Positions 12,800 through 21,899 of a stretch of DNA of 64,000 nucleotides are shown here, one piece after another. A program made the translations under genes and the position numbers. The stretch is from Calycina herbarum (Eukaryota; Ascomycota; Leotiomycetes; Helotiales; Pezizellaceae), in the NCBI GenBank assembly GCA_001414485.1, contig LLEY01000185.1, positions 51,953 to 115,952 of the forward strand, written 5' to 3'. The notes under the pieces were generated by a model that saw nothing but the letters and a program-made list of their open reading frames with translations, was not told the DNA's origin and ran no database searches. The number at the start of each line of letters is the position of its first letter. Within the stretch, counting starts at the first letter, position 1.

Positions 12800-13300
12800 A
12801 AGGAAAAGCCTTAAGGAAGGCTAGGTTAAGACCTATCTCGGATTAGGAACCGACAGGAATAGGCGAGGCTACTAGACAAGCAACCTCTGCCTCTCGCTAT
12901 TCTTTTTCCTCTCTCTCTTTCTCCTCTTTCTCTTTCTTTTCTATCTCCTTAGTAACGTCGAGTTTATTAAGAAAACGAAGCCCTTAACGAGATATTTTAT
13001 ACTATCTTTCTTTTAGAAAGGCCTTCTGCTTTCGTAATCGTAGAATCCTTATCATTGCCTCCTCCTCCTCTCTCTCTAGCTTCTCCTCTTGTTTTTTAAT
13101 AGAGGCCTAGTCGCTAATATAAGGAACGTTCTTCTCTTAGGCGTCGTCGGTCCTATTATATTTTAGGTTCGACTAAACGTATTTAGAATATTAAGAGAAT
13201 TAGAAGGAATCTATAAAACATCTACGCTTTTAGGAAGCGTAGTAAGAGTATAGTAATATTTTATTATAAACTATTTTAATACTTTTTATAAGAAGTATAC
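12800..13300 (-). pseudogene. Antisense ORF of chromovirus A (RIP-killed, coiled-coil rich)
   Basis: On the strand opposite pol, between the chromodomain and the 3' LTR, one frame reads through as Lys/Glu/Arg-rich sequence with few stops: a stretch like EEKLEREEEEAMIRILRLRK, then QKAFLKER, EKKEKEEKEREEKE, and SEIGLNLAFLKAF near the C-terminus. The N-terminal part has residues that look like a decayed CX2C-type cysteine pattern. The same ORF occurs in copy C at 47,240-47,870, again antisense to pol. Function is unknown; similar coiled-coil proteins are common as repeat-associated hypothetical proteins in fungi (recalled, not searched). Confidence 0.6.
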
Positions 13301-13424
13301 GTTCTTCTTTCTTCTTCTATATAAGGTAGGATATAATAGAAAGGAAAGAATACTACTAGCACCTTAACCGAGTTTCTTAGCTTATACTTAAGCATAAGGA
13401 TACGCTAGGCTAAGAAGGGGATAG

Positions 13425-13871
13425 TATTATAAATCACGTTATACGTGGTAAGTAGTCTAGACAGCGCTCTAATAGGACAAGGCACGATATCTAGGAAATA
13501 GAAGGTAGTATAAGAGGGAATCGGTAATATAAAGGCATTTAGGTATTCTAGGATCTCACTATTAGATAACTGTTGAAGGTTACGTAATAGATTCTATTAG
13601 ATCCTATAAGAGATCTAAAAGGATCTAGAGATCTAGGCTTATATAGGGATCTAGATAGTATAAAGGGTTCTATATATACTAGTACGTCTACTATCTAGAT
13701 AGGAGCTTTATACTTAACTTTAGTTATTAATCTTATTATCTTATTTAACATCTTTAATATAAGTAACAGGTTTACTTCTAAGTAAACAATCTATCGCGTC
13801 TATACTTCTTATCCGTATACTAACCTTCGAGACTTAGTCACCTTTGTTTAGTTCGTTTGAGTTTCGTTATA
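13425..13871 (+). repeat. 3' LTR of chromovirus A
   Basis: This 447-bp LTR is the partner of 1,666-2,112. Its start is tattataaatcacg where the other LTR has tgttacgaatcacg; all visible differences are RIP-type transitions. It is followed by the target duplication gtaag. Confidence 0.88.
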
Positions 13872-13876
13872 GTAAG

Positions 13877-14175
13877 GTTCTATCTAGTTATATACTACTC
13901 TCTTAAGACGAGTAGTAAGTTATATAACCTAATCTATTTTATAAGTAAACTATACTAAGTAAAAGTTTAAGTATATTAAAGCTTTTATAATAAACTTAGT
14001 AAGTTTCTTTAAAAAGCTATTAAATATTCTTAGTACTAATAACTCCACTTCCTCTCTAAGAGTAGTAACTAGTACTACTGACATTATTAGTACTAGAGAT
14101 AGTATAGAAGTTAAACCTAAAGATAGTATAGTTTTCGACATCGTATTAGTAGTACTTCTAAGCAGGTGCTTAAAG
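13877..14175 (-). pseudogene. Chromovirus copy D, 5' internal and gag start
   Basis: This is the right-hand continuation of copy D after element A. It reads on the minus strand from the LTR at 14,176 into gag and lines up with 2,113-2,400 of A in inverse orientation. A 63-codon open stretch here (13,950-14,141) is only the surviving piece of the gag start. Confidence 0.75.
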
Positions 14176-14622
14176 TATAACGAAACTTAAACAGACTAAA
14201 CAAAGGTAACTAAGTCTTAAAGATTAGTATATAGATAAGAAGTATAGACGCGATAGGTTTATTTACTTAGAAGTAAACCTATTACTTATATCAAAGATAT
14301 TAAATAAGATAATAAGATTAATAACTAAGTTAAGTACGAAGCTCCTATCTAGGCAACAGACGTGCTAGTATATATAGAACCCTTTGTACTATCTAGATCC
14401 TTATATAAGCATAGATCTCTAGATCTCTATAGATCCTTTATAGGATCTAGTAGGATCTATTACGTAACTTCTAACGGTTATCTAATAGTAAGATCCTAGA
14501 ATATCTAAATACCTTTATATTACTAATTCCCTACTGTATTACCTTCTATTTCCTAGATATCGTACCTTATTCTATTAGAGCGCTGTCTAGACTACTTACT
14601 ACGTATAACGTAATTCGTAACA
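14176..14622 (-). repeat. 5' LTR of chromovirus copy D
   Basis: This 447-bp LTR begins tataacgaaac and ends cgtaaca on the plus strand, so one end keeps the original CA. It has ggatcta-type motifs in U3 like copy A. It marks the right end of D; the left end lies outside the window. Confidence 0.85.
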
Positions 14623-17180
14623 TCTAATAGAGGATAGTAACTAGAGTCTAAAAGCAGAGCTAACTTTCTTAAGAATCTTAAAAGGTCTAGCTATCTAATA
14701 GTCTAACTTCTAGCTAGGTCTTTGTATAATCTAGTTCTTTATAGTAATAAAAACTATATTACTAACTTTAAAGTCTACTTCTTATCTATATCTATTTACG
14801 TTCTATTCTTTCTTTTCTTAAGCTTTTACTATATTTACTTAGCCGACGTCTAGTACTTCTTAAAGAGTCTTTATAACTGTTATAGCTTCTTCTTATAATA
14901 GCTTCTCTTATATAGTCGAGGGTTTAGACGTATATTAGTTAAAAGACGTTCTTAGTAAGTAGCTCTTTTATAATTTAAATAGAAATATTCTAATAGTACT
15001 ATAAGATAGTATAAGCTAAGCGTAGTCTATTATTAGAAGTAGTTCTAACTAATTATTCTAGTAGTAATTTACGTATAGCTGTAAGCGCTAATCTAGGTAC
15101 TAGTTTATAATTTCGGTTTATCTGTCTATCTAAGCGTGATTTATAGTTAAAAGTCGAAGCTAGACGCTAAGGATTCGTATAAATACTCGCTAGAAGACAG
15201 AGATAAACTAAGAGCCTCTACTAGAGATAATACTCTCTAGGATTCTATAGTATTATAATATATATTATAAGTATAGCCTAGCTATCTATTTAGCTATTAC
15301 TTTCTTTTAGTATAGAATAGAGATAGATTATTTAGATAATTAGTCGATAACTACGAATATATTATTAAAGCTATACTTATTAGCTAGGAAGGATTTAAAG
15401 TCTATTACTACGTACTACTACGTACGTAATAAGACTAGAAGTAGATGTAGATAGCTAGAGGTCTTATCTCTTAGTATATCTACTCTTCGACATTTATAAC
15501 AGTTATATACGTATTATATAATATTAGACTTTATATTTCACTAGATATATCTTAAGCGAAGGATCTAGTAGGTCTTATCTCGTCTAGAGTAGGCTAGTAG
15601 TACTTGGTTATATACTTTACAAATTAGATCTATTTATAAAGTATTAATATCTAGTACTATTAAGTAGTCTTAATAAAGTAGTAAGTCTTCTTCTAAGACG
15701 TACGAAGAGTCTTCGTCGTTCTTAGCTTATAATCGTAAAGCTTAAAGTGTCTTAGTATTCTTATTTGCTTTATAGATTCGTTTAGAGAGTATAAGAGACT
15801 TCTAGAAGTAATCGTCGTCGACTAGAGCTAGTGTAATAGAGCTTATTTCGACCTCGAGGTCTTTAAGTACTTCTATATTAACCTATTTCTTTGTCAAGAG
15901 TATATAAGTCTAGTATTATTCTTTTAGCTTCTTCTAAGTCTATAATTCGTCTGCTTTTTATATTAAAGCGTCTATTTTCTTATTCTTCTTTCTAGAATAG
16001 TATATTACTATAAAGTAGTATTCGGCTAAAGCTTTAGCCTATCTAGCTTAATATATAGTAAGCTACTTTGTTATTATAAAGTACTCGAGTACTTTATAGT
16101 TAGTATAAATATAGACTTTCTTATACGTGCTTTATAATTCTAGTCTCTATTCTATAAGTAAGCGTACGATTATAAGTATCTCTTTATTATAAATTTCGTA
16201 ATTATACTTAGCTAGGATATAACCTTACTAAAGTAAGCTACTAGGTACTATTCGCTGTCTACTTACTATTATTATAGTATCTTAGCGATTATCCTATCTA
16301 AGACGTCTGTCTTAATTATTATAGAAAGCTTTAGAGAGTAATAGCAAAGAACTAGTACTATTATAAAGTATTCTTTTAGCTTTTTAAAAGCGTCTTAGCA
16401 GCTTTTGTCAAAGTTAAAGAGTATATTATCCTTTATAAGATATATAAGTAGTTTTATAATAATTCTATAATTCTATATAAACCTTTAGTAGAAGTTATAA
16501 AAGCCTAGAAAGCTCTAAACGCCTTTTAGTATATCTAGTACTTACTAATTCTAGACTACTATAACTTTTTCTAGATCTACTTTAATACTATTAGTTCTAA
16601 TAATAAAGCTAAGATATTTTATCTTCTTAACGTTGAATTTATATTTCTTAATATCTACTTATAAGCTAGTATCTCGTAGTTGCTAGAGGACTTTTTATAC
16701 GTGTTTCTTATACTCTAATACGTTTAAAGAATAGATAAGAATATTATCTAAGTAAGTAGAGTAGAAATCGTCTAAATAGTTAAAAAGTACGTTATTTATA
16801 TACTACTAGTACGTAGATAGTCTATTCGTAAGTCTAAAAAGTAGAACCTTATATTTATACGTTCTATAACGTATATAGAAAGTAGTTAGTTCTTTAGAAT
16901 TAGAATCTATTCGTATATAATAGAAAGCTTAGTAGATATTAAGTTTTATAAAGATACGAGCTTAACTAATATATACTAGCGTTTTATTAATAAGAGAAAG
17001 TAGATAGTAGTCTTTTTAAGTAAGGTTATTAAGCTTCTAAAAGTCGATATAAAAGCGTAATCTTCTATCTACCTTCTTTATAAATAGTACTAGAGTAGTA
17101 AAACAGAACTAGCTATACTCTATAAATCCTTTATAAAAGTTGTCTAAGATATATTCCTTTGTCGTAAGTAGCTCTTTTTA
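14623..17180 (-). pseudogene. Gypsy remnant G: RT, RNase H and integrase (minus)
   Basis: This is a third gypsy family, read on the minus strand. RT begins near 17,170 (a frame like FIKDL.SIASSVL) and continues through about 16,870-16,680 with LFRLTNRLSTY and then YLDDFYSTYLDNILIYS, the RT catalytic region with D retained. RNase H and integrase follow down to about 14,700. There is no gag or protease upstream: the RT part abuts an LTR piece at 17,180. The left side ends at copy D. Stops are in all frames. Confidence 0.8.
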
Positions 17181-17228
17181 TATATACTAAGCGAGACTTC
17201 AGTAGAACCTCGGCACGTGATCTAATCG
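17181..17228 (-). repeat. LTR fragment fused to gypsy remnant G
   Basis: The segment holding gcgagacttcagtagaacc and ggcacgtgatct is the inverse of 43,093-43,140, which lies in the LTR upstream of gag remnant F. It joins RT sequence directly, so gag, protease and most of the LTR have been lost. It marks the edge of the AT-rich block. Confidence 0.65.
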
Positions 17229-17932
17229 TATGTGACTGGGACTGTTATAAACAGCGTCTTTTACTAGAAGCTATTCTTTTCTTGAATCGTTAGAGTTAAA
17301 GACCTCTTCGATTCTCCAGGGCTGCTAGAATTGGATAGGAGGAGTGCTAGAAGACCGACATTACGGTTGGAGAGAGATATGTGTGCTGGTAGTGTATTCG
17401 GGTATGCGAAGGAGGATGCAAGCAGCAGTCTAGCAACAGTATTTGGAATGTTCATTTTAGCGGACAGTTCCAGCAGAGTTCTTATGTTTTTGATATTGGT
17501 TCGTCTAGAAGCAATTATTTATTCGAGTATTTTTATATATCCCTTGAAGGGATTGTGAATCAGTAGCTGGAAAGTGATTCCCATTCCTGACGTAGCGATT
17601 TGTTGTTGGAAATTTGGTCGCTACTCTTACCCACCTACTGAAGACTTTTCCTAGTAGTAGAAATTTCAGAGATTTAACATAGTTTGTGCAAAATTGAAGA
17701 TTAAGAACTGGGTTTAATTCTAAGTACGATTGCCGAAGCAGAGGACTGAAATTGGTACCTGTTCATCTTGCTTGAAACATCCTTATAAGTCTCCACGGAA
17801 ACTCTCCACGTTTATAAAGTACTATGTACGAAAGTACAAGCATTGAATGTGAAAAAACACCACTGCACCCTCCTCTCACGAAATCCCGGGTATCGAACTG
17901 TCATCTATTCTACTTGCAAAATCCTCCACTCA
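17229..17932. other. Intergenic, block edge to GPI-type gene
   Basis: Base composition returns to normal here. Two overlapping short ORFs on opposite strands (17,331-17,558 plus and 17,264-17,455 minus) show no domain, signal peptide or intron logic. The stretch next to 17,932 is probably the 3' UTR of the minus-strand gene. Confidence 0.5.
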
Positions 17933-18427
17933 TCACATAATAACTCCTATGCCAACAGCAATAGCAAATGCCAAGCACATATTATAATTCTCCAAATCAG
18001 CACCCACAGCACCAGTACTTCTCTGATGCGCGAGAGCCGCGCCTCCAGCTCCTCCGGCAAGAGCCCCTGCCCCAGCAGCTCCTGCTGTCCCCATACTGCT
18101 GGAATGCCCCCCACTACCCGAATGCCCTGAACTACTCGAATGTCCTGCACTGCTAGCATGTCCGCCCCCTCCGCCTCCTCCTCCTCCTCCTCCTTTGCGT
18201 TTCCCTAAATCGCCGCGCTTCTCTACGTTACCCACGACAGGTTTGTAGACGTGTGGCGTTATTCTTGGTGATCCTCGCTTTGCGATCTCTTTCGGTTGGC
18301 TATTATCGGTAAACGGCTTTCCTATGGTGTGCCATTGTGAGAGATTGAATAAACTGGGGGCTGCTGCGACGGGGATCGAGACGAGGATTGTGAGGCAGAC
18401 ACCTTGGAATAAATGCGAGACCTTCAT
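17933..18427 (-). CDS. Gly/Ser-rich secreted protein with probable GPI-type C-terminus
   Basis: A single-exon 164-aa protein. Residues 1-23 are a clear signal peptide (MKVSHLFQGVCLTILVSIPV, then Ala-rich). Dibasic KR sites at about residues 50, 69-70 and 76-77 suit Kex2 trimming in the secretory pathway. Next come a run of about eleven Gly and a Gly/Ser/His/Ala-rich, low-complexity stretch to about residue 135, encoded by a CCT/CTC run at 18,170-18,195. The last 20 residues are hydrophobic after LENYN, which fits a GPI-anchor signal or a terminal membrane segment. The ATG at 18,427 is the only start that keeps the signal peptide. It would be a cell-wall or plasma-membrane surface protein. No family recognised; Gly-run length probably varies between strains. 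Confidence 0.8.
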   Translation of the reverse strand: MKVSHLFQGVCLTILVSIPVAAAPSLFNLSQWHTIGKPFTDNSQPKEIAKRGSPRITPHVYKPVVGNVEKRGDLGKRKGGGGGGGGGGGHASSAGHSSSSGHSGSGGHSSSMGTAGAAGAGALAGGAGGAALAHQRSTGAVGADLENYNMCLAFAIAVGIGVIM

Positions 18428-20185
18428 TGTGTAAGACAGAACAAAATAATTTGCTTTTTCGCCTTTTTGTAGATTAGTTGATGCCCAAAAAAAGCCGAGT
18501 GTTGATGAGGGTGATCGGTTATCGTGTTTTGAAGAAGTTCAGCATGGGGGATGAATTGTTTTATCTTCATCATTGATTTTATCGTAAAAATTAGCTCTTC
18601 CGGCAATTGTGTGATTGAGGCTAAGAGAGCCTCCATTTGAGTTCTAAATGTCTAGTGTATATTAGCGAGAAGGGGGAGGGTCATGTGATTAAAACCACCC
18701 CGTTTGCAATCTCGTTATGAACTAGAGAATCTAGAATTTGTCATCACTGTTGAAGATAACTTTTTCAGCTGAAGGCTTCAATGGACCGCTGTTTGGATTG
18801 CCCCTGAAAAGCGACCAGTTGAGGTGCTTGAAGGGATGTCACTTGTATTCTAAAAGTTACAAGGAAACGAAATCTCAAGATTGATCCAATACATGAAACT
18901 TTAAAACGAAGAACCATACAAATCTTTACCACAAGGACTTGGCAGATCAGCACCGAATAATTTACCTCCTTATACTACTTCAGTTGGTCATGCAAGTTGA
19001 AGTGGGTGGCGGCTCAATAGTGACACATACTCACCTGGGCTAACTTCGATCGTTGTCTGGCCCGCTGAACCATGGTGGAGAATCGCATCCTACCGAAAAT
19101 ATAATTCTATGTTCCTATCATTGTTATATTCAACTCACGACATCTCATTAGACGGATTTTGCACCCGTTTTTTTTGGCAACATTAGAGAGAAGATATAGC
19201 TTTGAAACGCACTAAAATGTGGACGAGGGGCTGTGCATTCATAATTGTTATAATACTGGTACGTGCTCGCTTTACCCATAAAGTGCTGTCAAAGCGTCAA
19301 TTATAGAATCCGGTCCCATTTATTCTGGCAAAGTGGAGCCTACGACAGTTGACTGATTCGCTGGACTGGGTTCTCTGTGGATATTTGTGCATTTTAAAGT
19401 TCTTTAATGTAACTATAACGTGCGGGAGCAAAATCCTTCCAACATTATAGAATCTATAATAATCACATTATAGAATCTATAATTTTGGCTGCAAAATCCG
19501 TCTAATATGACTGTGCGAATCATCTACCAAGAGAAAGATAGGGGTCCCACCTTCCGCATTCGGAGTGGTGGCATAACCACGGCATTTATCCTGATCAACA
19601 ACAACTACCTACTCTACCGACAACATCTTCTCCCCCGCAACATCATTGATGCAGCAGAATCTCTTTGGTACATATCCCCTCATTCTCATCGTCGAACAAG
19701 GTACGAAGTAGCGCGATCTCGTCGATCTTCGTATTCTGGAAGATTCTTAAAAACCTTAATTATCTTGGCTCTCCCCATCTGGCAGCTCACAGAGATATCC
19801 TTCTCGAATAAGATTCATCTCGGTCCTAGCCTCCGATGCATCTCGCAAATGAACTCCCTTGTTCTTCTCGTACACTTGAAGAAGGGAGGTAATTGGATTG
19901 TCGGGTTTGTCGTGATCTATCCCGTGACTTTTCCCGGCTTGGCTAGGCGGATCAATGCTTATAATGGAAGGTATGAGGCTCCAAGCGAGCTTTATGTATA
20001 AGCTGGAAGGTGTATGGCGCTTGGCGCCTCTTGGGGGATAGGGAAGGGTAAGTGAACCAGGTGACGCGAGAATGCGAGAACCCGATAAAGGAGTATATAT
20101 GTACCCAAGACATCGCTTCAATCTTAAGCTTTTTCTTCTCCAACCAGCTTATTCAGTCTTGATTAACCCTGCGATCATCTCCTCA
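18428..20185. other. Intergenic between the GPI-type gene and the M28 relic
   Basis: About 1.7 kb without a supportable gene. 19,444-19,483 holds two direct copies of the near-palindrome attatagaatctataat separated by a few bases. A 164-codon plus-strand ORF (19,507-20,001, ATG start) overlaps minus-strand open frames of similar length; neither has recognisable domains, so none is called. Confidence 0.45.
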
Positions 20186-20394
20186 TCATACAGCTTACTC
20201 TTTCACTCGGTGCTCTTGTTGTATCCTCTTGCGTCCTGGTTTTAGCAGTACTAGCTGCTGAATCCTTGAGAGTGAGAACTGATCTCCGTTTAATCAAGAC
20301 TTCGGAATCCGAATCTGCTTGGGTTACGGAGGAAGAGAAGGTCGACAACTATGTTACTAAAAATATCAACTTCATTGATGTGACGGATATTGAG

Positions 20395-20445
20395 GTAAGA
20401 TCATCTCTACTCAACATGTTGATGGTTTTGCTAACCTGAATTCAG
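20395..20445 (+). other. Intron 1 of the M28 relic
   Basis: GTAAGA donor, TGCTAAC branch point and TTCAG acceptor, 51 bp. It joins DVTDIE to DSEVLEAL in frame. Confidence 0.8.
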
Positions 20446-20606
20446 GACTCGGAAGTTCTAGAAGCTCTTTCAAACGCCGATGAGGCAACAGTTTCCGCTC
20501 TTGCGGTAACATACCCAACAACCTTGACTTACATAACCGAGGCCAATGCTGCTATCGCCAAAATTGATACTTCAAAGCAAACAGCCTGGTTGACAACTTT
20601 CACTGG

Positions 20607-20657
20607 GTTTGTAACCTGCTTAATGCCCCAGAGATCGACGTGCTAACACTATCAAAG
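20607..20657 (+). other. Intron 2 of the M28 relic
   Basis: GTTTGT donor, GTGCTAAC branch point, AAAG acceptor, 51 bp. It joins TTFTG to FFTRYYRS. Without splicing the frame stops at 20,644. Confidence 0.75.
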
Positions 20658-21197
20658 CTTCTTCACCAGATACTACAGAAGTACAACCGGTACCCAATTC
20701 TCTCAATGGTTGTTCACTCGTAATCATCGAATCCATCAAAACCATCACTTCCATCCCCCATTCTTGACAATACCGACTACACAGACGCCGCCTTAACTAT
20801 CTACCTCAGATTGATTGTCACACAATATACCGGAATCACCCCGTTAACCAGCAAATGTGGTTACGGTTGCTCCGACCATGCAAGTGCAACCTCAAACGGC
20901 TTTCGTAAGTTTTCCTCAAAAATACAGGTTTTGCTAGTTCTGTTGTGTCTAACTTTCAATTAGCATCTGCTTTCATCCACGAGGAGATCTTTGCTACCTC
21001 GAACGATAACATTCACAGTGCCGCTGATGTAAGTCTTGAAACTGTTACCCCGTATTCTTGTGACCACATACTGACATGTCAAACAACAGACCCTCGAATC
21101 AGTTCAATGGGATGCGGTTTTGAGACACACCAAGCTTACTGTCGGATTTGCTATTGAAGCTTCTTACCTATAGATCTTCATTGTTTTGACTAGGACA

Positions 21198-21214
21198 GTC
21201 GTTGATGTATAAAT
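21198..21214. repeat. Left target-site duplication of the LINE
   Basis: The 17 bases gtcgttgatgtataaat occur here and again at 27,575-27,591. They flank the LINE exactly: the tail on this side, the 5' end on the other. Confidence 0.92.
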
Positions 21215-21899
21215 TTATTTATTTATTTATTTATTTCTATTTAACGTCAAGCGGAGAATAGCTCGCGTGGGCTAAATCCTAAAAGTGTCCTAAAAGAGGG
21301 CAAATGACGCTAGGGGGGTGCCCTAGGCTACAGGGATAGTAAACGAGTGAGCTAATTTATAAGAGATAGTTTAAAGAGAAGCTCTACTTTCGGAACAGCC
21401 CTTGTCCTTAATTAGTTTATAGAATTAGGGAAAGATAAAGGAGATATATAAGTAAAGAGAAAAGAAAGGAAAAGAGAGTTAAGCTATCTCGAAGGACAGA
21501 TTTTCGTAAAGAACTTGGTTTTAGCGTAGATCTTGCTAAAGAGTTCCTCGTAGCTAGGTCTGAAAAGAAGTTAAGGGTTTCCCTCCGCCTTAGCTAATAG
21601 CCTTGGGTCTTGGTTATTTGCTAGTCTATAGTAGAGTAGGTGGAATTGTGTTTTTGCTCTTTTATACTTGTAATTCCCTAATTCTAGTAACGTATCGAGG
21701 TAGAAGAAGCGGAGGTGATATGCTATGAAGTCTCCGTATCTAGTTTAAGCTGTAATTAGCCGAGCTAGGACCTCTCTTAGTAGCTGGAGAGTCTTAGGTT
21801 TTAAAAGCTAGGAAGTAAGTCTTAGGTTTTTATAGGTATCTAGGAGCGTTGTCTGCTAGAGCTGATTTACGAGCCTGATCCCTGTCTCTTTAACCTCTC

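Larger units (their letters stand above)
1666..13871 (+). mobile_element. Chromovirus A, full-length Ty3/gypsy element with nested element B
   Basis: This is a complete LTR retrotransposon on the plus strand. Two 447-bp LTRs are flanked by the 5-bp target duplication gtaag (1661-1665 and 13,872-13,876). Internal order is gag with a zinc knuckle, protease area, RT, RNase H, integrase, chromodomain, then an antisense ORF before the 3' LTR; gypsy order puts RT before integrase. Without nested B and its duplication it is about 6.7 kb. Coding frames are destroyed by C-to-T changes that turn TGG and CAA into stops. The insertion lies in gag of copy D. Confidence 0.9.
20186..21173 (+). pseudogene. 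M28 leucine aminopeptidase relic with central deletion
   Basis: Remains of a secreted LapA-type M28 zinc aminopeptidase. A hydrophobic leader (LTLSLGALVV..., about 20,193-20,255) leads into ESLRVRTDLRLIKT and WVTEEEK, then FFTRYYRSTTGTQFSQWLF, the family's pro-region and start of the catalytic domain. The C-terminal part is clear: DYTDAALTIYLRLIVTQYTG, CGYGCSDHASA, SAFIHEE, NIHSAADTLESV, ending VGFAIEASYL at 21,173. Four introns keep splice signals: 20,395-20,445, 20,607-20,657, 20,905-20,963, 21,029-21,089. A 1-nt shift near 20,720 and a deletion near 20,750-20,770 remove the central catalytic part, with four of the five zinc ligands expected for the family; only the HSAADT His remains. No in-frame ATG is seen before the leader. 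Confidence 0.85.

Noticed and set aside
1..17228. CRISPR-like or satellite arrays in the AT-rich blocks
   Set aside because: The recurring words are TE copies and RIP-generated TpA-rich sequence; no regular spacer-repeat structure is present.
19507..20143. A 164-codon ATG ORF on plus and 121/63-codon ORFs on minus over the same DNA
   Set aside because: Both strands are open, none has a domain or signal peptide, and the minus frames lack an early ATG. Coding cannot be assigned to either strand.
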